Below are positions 20,650 through 30,919 of a stretch of DNA of 43,112 bases, piece after piece. How positions within the stretch are numbered: position 1 is the stretch's first letter; every line of letters begins with the position of its first letter. A program made the translations under genes and the position numbers. The DNA comes from Nemertoderma westbladi. Lineage: Eukaryota; Xenacoelomorpha; Nemertodermatida; Nemertodermatidae. Below the pieces are notes generated by a model. That model made no database searches. It was not told the origin of the DNA and saw only the letters and a list, made by a program, of their open reading frames with translations. The stretch is from assembly GCA_032718475.1 (NCBI GenBank), contig JAUCBJ010006740.1:1-43112 (forward strand), written 5' to 3'.

Positions 20650-21170
20650 CGTACAAACTACTCAAACAAAATACAGACCGAACACTGACAGACTACTATC
20701 AAGCCTAAACAAACTACGGTATATGCAGACTCCGAAATGATTAGGGAGTATGCGCTCTAACCCAGTAGTGCGACTTATTCTTTAGTTGGGGGATTACCTT
20801 ACAGCGTTCGCTGCCCCTACTGCCTAATCGTACTTAATCGGACAGATGATCTACACACGCGGCAATCCGTTCAGACCTAATAACAGCCAGACAACTATCC
20901 AGCCTACAAATTATCTAAATAAAATTATACGCTACCCGTACAGACTTACACAAACAAAGTACAGACCAAACGATGGCAGACTACTCTCAAGCCTAAATAA
21001 ACTACAGGACATGCAGACTCCGAAATGATTAGGGAGTATGCGCTCTAACCCAGTAGTGCGACTTATTCTTTAGTTGGGGGTTTACCTTACAGCGTTCGCT
21101 GCCCCTACTGCCTAATCGTACTTAATCGGACAGGTGATCTACACACACTGCAACTCGTTCGGACTTAACA
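20650..21170. repeat. Tandem duplication, period 288 bp, in the BEL/Pao leader
   Basis: ATGCAGACTCCGAAATGATT occurs at 20723 and again at 21011. The following 150 or so bases (to the GATCTACACAC segment) are nearly identical in both, and the preceding 60 bases are similar. A direct duplication of about 230-288 bp is supported. Confidence 0.85.
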
Positions 21171-21384
21171 GCAATCAGACAACAGTCAGCCTACAAATCG
21201 TCTGTACAAACTGATCAGGCTTACACGCCTTCTGTTCAATACTGGCCTACAAACAAATAAAACTTGACAGAAATAAGTAAAATCTAAATAAAAAACCAGG
21301 GCGGCCGTTCCCTGATTAAATACTAAGACCTACCGGTATACAACAATCAAATCGAATAATACTAGTGTACTTATACGGAAGTAC

Positions 21385-21500
21385 CGGTTAGGACAGCTAG
21401 GCCTATGGACCTACAGAAGTACCGGTTCTAGCAGTAGGGCCTACTGACCTACAGATGTACCGGTTCTAACGGTTGAGCCTACTGACCTACAGATGTACCG
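21385..21500. repeat. 38-bp tandem repeat with GTACCGGTT, about three units
   Basis: Units begin with (A/T)GTACCGGTT and end with GACCTACAG, spaced 38 bases apart; a partial fourth unit follows to about 21512. It lies about 70 bp inside the 5' LTR of copy B, within the leader. Confidence 0.75.
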
Positions 21501-21571
21501 GTTCAGGTTTACCGGATGACCGGTACTTTCAACTTTATTGCTTACTGCAACAAAGAAGCTATATCCTTTAA

Positions 21572-22794
21572 TGTTCGCGCTTTCAGACCTTTGGCAGTTT
21601 AACCCACCAAATTAGGATGTCTTCTAGATATTAAATCGGTTTTTAGTCTATGACAAGTATTTGATTCACTACACTAGTCGAAACCAATCTGTGCGCGATC
21701 ATTCACCCGCTGGATATTCCCGGGAGATTGGGTTCGACGGTTTAATTTTATTGCTATGTAAGCCTAATGTATTATTCGACTGACAGTATTATATAATCTC
21801 TGACAATATTATTCACCTTCGGGAATATTAACAGTTCCTTTAGGACGTGGCGCTTTATCTATATAAACAGAGTTATGACTTAAACTACTCACAACGATAT
21901 GGCTTAATTATAATTCACATATATGGCGCATTCTTTAGGAATTGCTTCTTTAACAGACTCACTCATACACAATGCTGCACAATACTGCACACTAATCTGC
22001 CAATCTTCACTGATTTTAATCACATATAAAGGAAACACAGACTGACTCATGTAGGGTCTATCAAATAACATTAGATTCACTTCAAACCACTTTAACATAA
22101 GTCACAATCGTTTATCTGTAACCCTTCTCTCTTACCTTCGGTATATCAAGAATATTGGGTTTCGGGGTTATTTATCGTTATTCCAAATATAATAATTCAT
22201 CAACCATATTATGAAGAACTGACGGTAAATAGCAGTATAAAACAACAATGAAAACACTGATTGTTATGAGTTTGCAATGTTTCAGCAGTCAGTATGTATG
22301 ATCAGTTAGCAGTGATTCCATGAGTTTGATCGGTATGTCAGTTAAAGGATATATGCCCTTTATAATTAAACCTACTAGTGTAAGACTAAAACTGAAAACA
22401 CGGAGGTGCCAAAGCCGGTTCTTAGGCTCTGGGCAAAAACATAACACTGAACTACTGAGTTTCTGTATATACCTCCAACACAAAGACAACAAACGCTCTG
22501 ATTGGTCAACCTGAACAACGAGAGAACAGAGAAACAAAGAAACGTCGACGTGGCAATATCAGCTGCTAGCTGTCGTCATGGTAGCGACACTGTTTTCAAG
22601 AGTATCGAGCTTTTACGTCACGGAATTACGGATTATGTCCTCTAAAGTACAAATACAGAAGAAATAGCTTTTATGTCCGCTAAAACACCAGTACAGCAAG
22701 GACACGGCCCTTTTATGCCTGGTAAACCAACTACAGAGTATTTTACGGGAAAAATAAGGAAAAATAACCGGACAATTCAGCAAAAGCTTTTACA
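21572..22794 (-). repeat. 5' LTR of BEL/Pao copy B (1223 bp)
   Basis: On the minus strand it begins TGTAAAAGCTTTTG (22794 downward) and ends GCGCGAACA at 21572. It is nearly identical to 11141-12364 and would drive transcription of the element toward lower coordinates. Confidence 0.95.
21860..21866 (-). promoter_or_regulatory. Putative TATA box of the 5' LTR
   Basis: On the minus strand the LTR reads CTGTTTATATAGATAAAG here. The same block is kept in the diverged LTR of copy A (about 2147-2160), which supports function. Transcription would start about 25-30 bases further along the minus strand. The 3' LTR has the same site at 11429-11435. Confidence 0.5.
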
Positions 22795-23515
22795 ATCTGA
22801 ATTTCGTTGAGAAACAGCTGAGATATAGGCGTTCAAAGATTGCTAGAATTATTGTTCGCTGCAGGCCATTTATTCTATTTAATAAATACACGATGTTCTG
22901 GAACATTTTGTTTATGCATGAATAGCTACGCAATATATATATTGGATAGGAATACCGCTGTTTCCAACCAACTCATAAAATAAATAACACGTTCTAGAAT
23001 TTTGTGTATTTATTAAATAGAATAAATGGCCTGCAGCGAACAATATTTCTTGCAATGTTTGAACGCCTGTATCTCAGCTGTTTCTCAACGAAATTCAGAT
23101 ATTATTACATATTTTTAATCCTTTCTACGCAAGCTTTCTAATGATATGAAAAAATTACGACTAATGAAGAATGGCAATGATACGGAGGGTGCGATTTCGC
23201 AAAAGACACTTTTTTAAAACGCTTATAAAAAAAATTTAAAGGCAAAATCGAAAATTCCAGCTTCATGGGGTCATCGACGGTGAGTGGAACTAGTTATGTT
23301 TCAAATTTCAAGCATTATGATAAAGATTTATAGAAAAATCTGGGGGGGGGGGGGGGGTCCGTGTCATCTGAAAATGACACTATATTACGGGACATGGTGT
23401 ATAGAAGTTGTTTATTACATTCTAGATAGAAATGCTCAATGCGGACTATGTGAAATATAGCATAATTTCAAGTGTCTTATACAAGTTAACACTTTCAGCA
23501 AATGAAAACTGCAGT

Positions 23516-24343
23516 CATACCCAATTTGAAAGGTGATCGCCACTGTCTACTTGACTATGAATTATGTTTGTTACTTTGGACTTTGGAACAATCATCTGTT
23601 ATGTGATCATACCCAATTTGAAAGGTGATCGCCAGTGTCTACTTGACTATGAATTATGTTTGTTACTTTGGACTTTGGAACAATCAGCTGTTATGTGATC
23701 ATACCCAATTTGAAAGGTGATCGCCAGTGTCTACTTGACTATGAATTATGTTTGTTACTTTGGACTTTGGAACAATCATCTGTTATGTGATCATACCCAA
23801 TTTGAAAGGTGATCGCCAGTGTCTACTTGACTATGAATTATGTTTGTTACTTTGGACTTTGGAACAATCAGCTGTTATGTGATCATACCCAATTTGAAAG
23901 GTGATCGCCACTGTCTACGTGACTATGAATTATGTTTGTTACTTTGGACTTTGGAACAATCAGCTGTTATGTGATCATACCCAATTTGAAAGGTGATCTC
24001 CACTGTCTACGTGACTATGAATTATGTTTGTTACTTTGGACTTTGGAACAATCAGCTGTTATGTGATCATACCCAATTTGAAAGGTGATCGCCACTGTCT
24101 ACTTGACTATGAATTATGTTTGTTACTTTGGACTTTGGAACAATCAGCTGTTATGTGATCATTCCCAATTGGAAAGGTGATCGCCACTGTCTACGTGACT
24201 ATGAATTATGTTTGTTACTTTGGACTTTTAGAACAATCAGCTGTTATGTGATCATACCCAATTTGAAAGGTGATCGCCACTGGCTACGTGACTATGAATT
24301 ATGTTTGTTACTTTGGACTTTGGAACAATCAGCTGTTATGTGC
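23516..24343. repeat. Minisatellite, nine tandem 92-bp units
   Basis: CATACCCAATTTGAAAGG starts at 23516 and recurs every 92 bases through 24252, with scattered substitutions. Units alternate at a few positions (GCCAGTG or GCCACTG; ATCATCTG or ATCAGCTG; TACTTG or TACGTG). Units are contiguous without spacers. Because 92 is not a multiple of 3, open frames here do not represent a repeated protein. Confidence 0.95.
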
Positions 24344-26093
24344 TTTGATAACAATACTACTCTACACTACAGCTAAAAGGGGCCAAATTACTTTACTTTA
24401 GTTATTTTACTAGTTTACTCGTTAGTTACGTAAATACGCAATTTAATTGCACTTAATTAATTGCTTTTTCACGTCCCCTTGCATGCTGGAAATCATTGCA
24501 CTATACCGGTAGAGAATCCCATTGTTGCCATGGATTTATGGAATAATGTGGTTTGGCCATTTAAAATAGTAGACATTTTTATAAAATACTCCAAAATCTT
24601 TTAAGGAAAAAATCGGTTATTTTTAAGGAAAAAAAGTTGCTCTTGGTGGGATAAATATTTCTCCATTTGACGCAACACCGCCGCGGCCGCTATGAGGGAG
24701 GTGAATACCGCGGCCGCTCCTAAAGCCGCAGGCCATCGCTAACTATATAGGTTAACTTGGGATTCTGGGGGACTTTTCGATGAAGGAACAGACCAATTTT
24801 TTTTATTTTCTCACCAGGGGAGCGGCTCGGAATTCTAAGATATTAGCAACTCTAACATTATTAAATCTAACCCTTCGACGGACACGGCGGACAAGAAACC
24901 GTCATTTTTTCGACAATTTTAAAATTTTTTTGAAAGGCGCTCTACAGTGGCTCGAAAAAACCCTAGGTTATTGCTTAGCCGACGCCGGGATACGATAGAA
25001 GGGATTAATTAGTGAATTAGTTTTTTTTTTCAAAAAAGATTACCACGCCTTTTTTCCGAAAATGTCCGTCAAAGTTGAAAAAACGGACAAAATGACTTTG
25101 CGGGATCCGCTATAACTCGGCTAATATTAATCGTACGGGGACGAAAGTAACGCGGTTGGAAAGGGGAAGAGTGGTACTACCTTCGTATCGAATGGGGGTA
25201 AGATATTTATTAAAATTTCGGGTGGAAAAAGGGGCTGTAAATTTGTACGTTTTTGTCCGTCTTTTTTGGAATACTTATTTCCGAAATGTTTAATTCGACA
25301 ACACGGGTAGGAATCCACTAATTATTTTATGAAACTCGTAGAAGACCATTGGGGCTACGTTCCTATCGAATGGGGGTACAAAAAATATGTCGGCAATAGG
25401 GGCCAAAAAGGGCCAGAATTTGTAAAGTAGTTTTTATCGAATAATTTTTTATTTTTAACTTTAGTTGGTTAAGGTACATTCTATACAGTCAATATCCATA
25501 CGGGGAATTCAAATATGCTATCGGTTTTGCTCCAAGGATGATATTAAAAAAATGAGGGCCAAAATTATAATTTCGCGCTTCAAACTTGCTTCGCGGGAAA
25601 TCGTCTAGCTCGAAAACTACTTAACTTACGGGAGATTTGTTTACACAGACTTATAGTGCGTTAAATTATCTATCTAACAGCGTTAATCACAGCGCCGGAG
25701 GTATTATAAAACTGGAGCGGCAGGCGATCGTGTGAAATATAATATTTATAAAAAGGGACGAAAATTTTTTTTTTTAACAAATCGCTATTCCATTATAATT
25801 TAGCGTATTGCGCCAAAAGTACCTGTAAAAAGTATCAAATTAACTCCGCTATCTTTTATCTTAACATATATAATTAAAATTACGAATTTTAAGGGTCGAA
25901 AAATATCGCGTTATTTTGGCCCTTTTTTTTAATTTTTTTGGGGCCAAAAATAACCCCTTCTCAAAAAATTAAGAAAAAAATTACGGCAAAGAATATACCA
26001 ATTTTATTGAATTTGGACCACCAGAACCGAAGTTAGAGCGATTTTAGTGAAAAAATAAAAATAATTTTTTTTGCAAAAAAATTAAGAATGGTC
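24344..26093. other. Gene-poor region with repeated A/T tracts
   Basis: No coding sequence is supported. Two copies of GCGGCCGCT (24693 and 24713) lie close together. TATCGAATGGGGGTA occurs near 25186 and 25364, each followed by a GGGGC-rich, T-rich module, so a diverged repeat of about 180 bp is likely. Many poly-A and poly-T tracts occur from 25020 to 26080. Origin unknown. Confidence 0.5.
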
Positions 26094-26170
26094 AGGTCAA
26101 TATTGGATTTCGAACCCGCGAACTTAGGTTTCATTAACGTGATTGATAACCACTAGACTATGTGACCAAG
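26094..26170 (-). other. tRNA-like sequence (degenerate)
   Basis: On the minus strand it has an A-box-like TAGTCTAGTGGTTATCA and a B box GCGGGTTCGAAATCC at the right spacing. The outer ends GGTCA and TGACC can pair. The T stem and inner acceptor pairs are poor, so it is more likely a tRNA pseudogene or a SINE head than a working tRNA. Confidence 0.5.
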
Positions 26171-28039
26171 AGAATTTGAAATTTTCGAGTGACTATTTTT
26201 AAACATAAATAACTTCGGTTCTACAGGGCCGTTTAATCTGAAACTTTTTTCATTGGATAGAGGATAGATTGTAGTGGGTGAAATAGGATAAAACTTGGGA
26301 AAAGACTTATGTGCACTTAGTGCAAAATGCACTTAAATAGTGAACATTTTTTCAATATTTCAAACACTATTATTTCCAGTTCTATTCATCGTAGAATGTT
26401 ATTTTTTGGAGTAAAATGTAGTTTGGAATGATTTCTAACTATAATCGTAACATTTGTTTAACTTTTTATGTCTATAAAGTGACTTAAAATGTCCATGAAT
26501 ATGGTCCAAAATCGCAAATCCAGATTTATTAAATTGGATTTTTGACACTTTTAGCGACTGACACTTGATCACACACCATCGTAGATCGGTAGAGGATAAA
26601 CATAAGTTTGTTAAATAAGAGCCACCATTACGATCTGCTAAAGTGCATTTGTACAAATAAGTGTGCAAAAGTGCAAATTTTTTAATAAGGTCAAATTATA
26701 TAGTATTGGGTTATTTTCTTTGCAGATACTTTATTTTCATATTAATTATGTTGTTTGAACCTTACTGAGCGCATTAGGGGATATGCGTACAAATAACCGG
26801 CCCTTATGAGGCTTCGATTGGTAAGTTAATAAAACATAAGGTTGTATAGTATAATATTCTAAAAACCAGTGTGATATTAAATGCACTTTAAATAATAAAT
26901 AGAAATCAAATAACAATTGGACCACACAATTAAAAACTCGCACAATTTTGTACTTATTATATCGCTTCAAATTAATTAAACAGTGGATATTTGGGGGAAG
27001 GGGGAAGTTACAGTGTGCATTCGGGGGAAGTTTGGTGAACTGCATTTATGCAGTGAATCCAAACTTCCCCCTTTGATATATCATATACTTAAGACATGCT
27101 AGGGTGACGGGGAAATATTTGTTACTGTCACACTTTGCTTCCATTTATCCTATCCTTTATTATTACCCCAGTCAGATAAGAGATAATAAATCAGTAAAAA
27201 CTAAACTAAACTGTCTTTCATGCAAACAAATTTCTAACTAAAGACGGGTGAATGACCATGACCATGGAAATAATTTTAAATATAATTGTATATCAACTAT
27301 TTGGGGAGGTTTCCAAGTTAAACCCGAAAACAATTATTTTGTTACATAGTAAATAACGTTGTATGTTCTTCTTCCTCTCATAATAAAATATAAATGAAAT
27401 ATCTCAGATCGCTATGCCCTGTAACATTTCACAACCAAAATATTTAAGTGTAAAAAGTGTAGGCCTACCACACTCCGCCCAAACAACCGCAAACGCATAG
27501 CCAACAAATTTAACAAAAGGTTACATACATGTTGGGTTCATGACGAGATGAGTGAAAATTGATCGCGTAATATAAAGTAAAAAATTAAGAGACGGGCTGG
27601 CTCTCCTCCACTTTCTTACCCAATGGATATGTTGTTGTAATAATCTAATATTGGGGCGGCTTTCTCTCGTTTCACTTCCAACCATCCTGAAACGTTGGTT
27701 ATTAATCAGTTAATAAGGCATATTTGTTGTATAAATTATATTTCATCTGATAATAATACATAGGCTTTTCATACATGGGGCTGCTATATTCAATGTTTGC
27801 AGTTGTTGGATGTGAAGTTTACTTACAAAATTGTCATGAAATCCCAGGCTTGTTTTTGACAGGGAAAATCAGCTGATCTCATCCAGCTATTAATAGTATT
27901 GATTCTGCAATTGTTTAAGTTAATTACAGAATTTGTGATTATGACTGGTCGGCCTAACATGCCGATACATCTTTATTGTAACTTCTGAAATAACGAAACA
28001 TCAGTAGAGAGGCTACAGCAGACAATTCTGTTCTGAAAT
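26171..28039. other. Gene-poor region
   Basis: No gene is supported. The open frames on the minus strand at 26435-26668 and 26746-27045 show no family features. The region holds repeated (A/G)TGCACTTA words near 26310-26340 and 26640-26670 and a perfect-stem hairpin at 27023-27071. Confidence 0.5.
27023..27071. repeat. Hairpin with 13-bp perfect stem
   Basis: GGGGGAAGTTTGG at 27023 pairs with CCAAACTTCCCCC ending at 27071, and an inner ACTGCAT/ATGCAGT pair lengthens the stem. A related GGGGGAAGGGGGAAGTT sequence lies just upstream near 26993. Role unknown. Confidence 0.7.
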
Positions 28040-28272
28040 TTAGGGTGTAAACGCTACGCCGACAACCGACAGCCGACAACCACTGCCGACAACAGCAAAT
28101 ATGAAAATGTAACCTGAGTTCGTGACTCTCGTTTATTGTTTTGGTTAGAATAACCTTCCACTGTAACCTGTTCCTTTCCCTCAATTAATAAATAACATTA
28201 ATTGGCTTTAATAATGGTTGTCGGTGTTGGTTGTCGGTAGTCGGTTGTCGGCCTCGGCGTAGCGTTTACACC
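28040..28272. mobile_element. MITE with GTGTAAACGCTACGCCGA terminal inverted repeats
   Basis: About 233 bp. The ends are inverted copies (AGGGTGTAAACGCTACGCCGA; TCGGCGTAGCGTTTACACC). Inside each end lie runs of CCGACAAC-type words, again inverted relative to each other. The 7-mer CTGAAAT flanks both sides (28033-28039 and 28273-28279) and is a candidate target duplication. No protein is encoded. A partial relative of the interior is at 39359-39434. Confidence 0.75.
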
Positions 28273-28542
28273 CTGAAATGTATACTTTTCTTAACGCTGA
28301 CTTTGTTTTTGTTACAAGAAATTTCAGTTCTTAGCATATAGGCAACTGTAGTTTACCCTATATTTTTACTACTATCATACAGAACAGACCTAAGTAACCT
28401 AGGTCGTCATTTAAACAAGTTATAATAACATGTTTGATTGGAGTGTGGTCCAACCAAATTGACTTCTGGCAATTTCCATGTGACTCATTCTTAACTATAA
28501 TATCATTATTTATATTTAGTGTAAATCGTATTATCTACAAAC

Positions 28543-30103
28543 ATGTCAATTGAAGTTGTGCCTGAACTAGTTCGCATTATCAACCATAAGGAGGTGGTGA
28601 CAAAAACATTTTCAATTGGATCACTTAAACAAAAGGCGAAGAACAATAGTCGTGGTCTTTTAGTTGTTTTCGCCGGGTTCCTAATACAATTTAGTAATGG
28701 GATTATTTACACTTTCGGTAATTTAGCTCCATATGTTGTGTCTTACATACGAGTTAGATCATCTCCATCAACTCTCACTGACCAGACCATGTCCTGGGTC
28801 TTTGGTATGTCGTTTGTAACCTTTGCCATCGCGGCCCCCATAGGGGGACTCATTGCAGAACGCTGGGGTTCCCGATCTGCCATTCTCTTGGGTTCTCTGC
28901 TTTTAAGCGGGGGTATTGCTCTATGTTCTGTGGCTGTCAACCAAGGATTTATATTATTTCTTCTATTTTACGGTATTCTTATGAATTTCAGCTTGGGACT
29001 CAATTACGTTCCCCCATTTACGACGGCACAGATGTGGTTCCCCAATAATAAAGCCCTTGTTAATGGTGTAGTTCTGAGTGGGTTTGGAATTGGTTCACTT
29101 GTGTTCGATGAGGTTCAAACGTTGTACATAAACCCGGACAATGTCTCTCCAAATTATGAAGATCCCTTGAATCCCGGTATGATGTATTTTACGCAGAAAG
29201 AAGTTCTCGACAATGTTCCAAAATGTTATATAGTTTTAGCTATAAGCTCTTTTGTTCTGCAGGCGATCGGACTTATTATATTGAAAGACAAGAAACGATA
29301 CCAAATGTAACCAACTTTCTGGTTATAAATTCGAAAGATATTGCACCCAAACAGATGTTAAGAAGAAAACTATTTTGGCAATTATACTTTATTAATGGGA
29401 TTCAATTTCTGGTGTTCGCGTTTGTAGCTAGTCTCTACAAGTCATATGGGGAAACGTTTATAGAAGATTATTATTTCTTAGCCGGTGTCGGATCTGCTAC
29501 ATGCGTGGCTGATGGTGCCGGTAGACTAATTTTCGGTTATGTAGCTGACCGATTTGGTATGAAACCAACAATGGCTTTTCTCTTTGCCGTACTTACTGTT
29601 GTATGCCTGACAATGCCAATAGGACCTTTTAGGTCCAATAGGACACATACCTGTATGTTTAGCATGTATTTATATTTGTTTGTGTTTGTGTGTTTGTTGT
29701 TCTTTCGATGACCCTAGGGGTCGAGAAATATTTTGGGCTAAATGTCCTGATTCTATATTTTTTATTGGGGGTGTAAGACTCCTGTTCTTCCTTTAACTTA
29801 ATAGGACCTTTTGGCGGTCAATGGGTCTACCCACTGTGGATGTTTATCGCTTTCCTAGTTATGGCTGGAACAACCTCCGTTTTTCCCGCTATGATCACCT
29901 ACTCTTTCGGAGAAACTCATGCTGCTTCAAATTTCGGAATATTTTGCACTGCAATCGCCATTTCCGGAGCCCTTGCGCCATTATTGGCGACCGAATTGGA
30001 GCAGCGAATCGGATGGGCTTCCACATATATTTCCAGCGGTGTGCTACTCGGTGGTTGTTTTGTATCAATTTTATTAATGAGATATAATGAGATTAGACAT
30101 TAA
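28543..30103 (+). pseudogene. MFS transporter, OFA/monocarboxylate type (copy 2, broken)
   Basis: A paralogue of the gene at 4160-5545, with the same MSIE start and MFS loop motifs (GLIAERWGSRS; GYVADRFGMKP). The reading frame is broken twice. A 1-bp deletion near 29280-29300 (59 bases against 60 in copy 1 over the same block) shifts the frame, and a 169-bp insertion at 29631-29799 shifts it again. The last part, 29840-30103, again matches copy 1 to the stop. Long stretches are identical to copy 1 (for example about 29035-29220) while neighbouring parts differ clearly, which points to gene conversion. It is probably a pseudogene; an assembly error at the 1-bp site cannot be excluded, but the insertion is solid. 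Confidence 0.85.
29618..29812. repeat. 169-bp insertion flanked by 13-bp direct repeats in MFS copy 2
   Basis: AATAGGACCTTTT occurs at 29618-29630 and 29800-29812, and copy 1 has it once. The 169 bases between are absent from copy 1. The insertion ends with a pyrimidine-rich stretch and TTAATAG that resembles a 3' splice site, but no register that restores the copy 1 sequence gives GT...AG. It is therefore read as an insertion with target duplication. Confidence 0.8.
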
Positions 30104-30919
30104 TTTAAGAATTTCCAGTTAATATAATTAAACAAATTGAGAGCATATTAATATTATGCTCATTGTTATGGTTAACCTTTGTTTCCGGTCAGGGGGTCCG
30201 GTCATGTATTCTAGGTCATTGATCAAGAAAACTTGCCACCTCCATGCAGCATAAAGGAGGTGCCACCTGAAGCTGCATAGACCCTCTTACTAGGGCAATT
30301 CTGGTCCTGTAACTAGGACCCCCTTCGTTCTGGGATAAGGACGCCCTTGGTCCTGGATTAAGGACCCATATACTTGGCTGCAAGGGTATATGGCCTGGCC
30401 AGGCAGATGGTGATCTACCAATGGCTGGTCAGGAGTAGAGTGTTCTCATGTCCACTCTGAGTGCACTCCACTGCGACCTGCACCTGGCAGCAGGGGTACA
30501 GGGGAGGACCAAGCAGATGAGCTGCACAGCCAATGGTGGGTCATGTGCGCCAGAGTAGATATGGGTGATGGGCCTCATATCTGACTCCACTGCGACACCC
30601 ACCCTGTGGAATGGCAAACCAGGGTGTGGTATTTGCCCCGAGAGCTGACTTGGCAAAAAAGCACCCCCAACCCCTACCATGGATTACATTAGTAATGCGG
30701 AGGTCCGCCCACCAGAGGCCAGTGGAATTACCGGACACAATCGGCCTCACAGGCGTCAGTTATCTTCTGACCGGCTGCCTGTCTCACCCCCTACTGGAGA
30801 GAGAGCGGCAAACAATTCTTTGAGTCCCTTTCCTCATGACCTTTCTGGCCCAAACCCTGGGTCACCAGGGAGGGAGAGATTGTGAGGGGGAGAGGGATTC
30901 TGGAGTTGGAGGCTACTCC

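Larger units (their letters stand above)
19314..21571 (-). other. 5' leader of BEL/Pao copy B, with internal repeats
   Basis: 2.26 kb between the 5' LTR and the gag start, without a supported ORF. It is rich in the palindromes ACCGGT and TACCGGTA, especially at 19400-19700 and 21330-21530. Such a long structured leader could carry packaging or translation signals; that is inference. Confidence 0.6.
11141..22794 (-). mobile_element. Complete BEL/Pao LTR retrotransposon (11.65 kb), copy B
   Basis: It is bounded by two LTRs (TG...CA) with only three visible differences, and by the 5-bp target duplication ATCTG (11136-11140 and 22795-22799). Coding is on the minus strand, so the 5' LTR is 21572-22794 and the 3' LTR is 11141-12364. 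The order from 5' is: LTR, 2.26 kb leader with tandem repeats, a Gag-protease ORF with pol scraps (19313 to 15276), 2.5 kb without intact ORFs, a remnant of a 3' ORF (12752 to 12443), a purine tract (GGGAGCGG) at 12365-12372, and the LTR. A canonical TGG-type primer binding site is not evident after the 5' LTR. The zinc-knuckle and protease motifs are those of BEL/Pao. It lies inside a foldback element. Confidence 0.93.
10827..23401. mobile_element. Foldback (long inverted repeat) element, split by the BEL/Pao insertion
   Basis: The left arm 10827-11140 and the right part 22795-23401 are parts of one palindromic element. The outer ends TACACCATGTCCCG (10827) and CGGGACATGGTGTA (23388-23401) are perfect inverted copies, and the arms match almost throughout, including a C-run (about 10869-10884) mirrored by a G-run (23342-23357). 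Removing the LTR element and one ATCTG leaves about 916 bp: a left arm of about 406 bp (10827-11140 plus 22800-22891), a spacer 22892-23003 and a right arm 23004-23401. No transposase is encoded. The target duplication is ambiguous: TA if the ends are CACC/GGTG, or TAG if the ends are TACACC/GGTGTA. It is a non-autonomous DNA element or a MITE-like foldback. Confidence 0.85.

Noticed and set aside
21530-21571. Primer binding site next to the 5' LTR of copy B
   Set aside because: The sequence after the LTR on the minus strand (TTAAAGGATATAGC) does not start with TGG or match a tRNA 3' end that I recognise; left unassigned.
23516-24343. CRISPR-like array
   Set aside because: Units are directly contiguous without spacers, the unit is 92 bp, and the genome is eukaryotic. 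It is a minisatellite.
24116-24376. 86-residue repetitive open frame
   Set aside because: It runs through the 92-bp minisatellite; 92 is not a multiple of three, so successive units are read in different frames.
26435-27045. Two minus-strand open frames (77 and 99 residues) as genes
   Set aside because: No domain, no splice context and no homologous partner in the window; composition is that of the AT-rich surroundings.
29631-29799. Ordinary intron in MFS copy 2
   Set aside because: None of the registers allowed by the 13-bp flanking repeat gives GT...AG, and the only AG|GT use would leave 10 extra bases and shift the frame.
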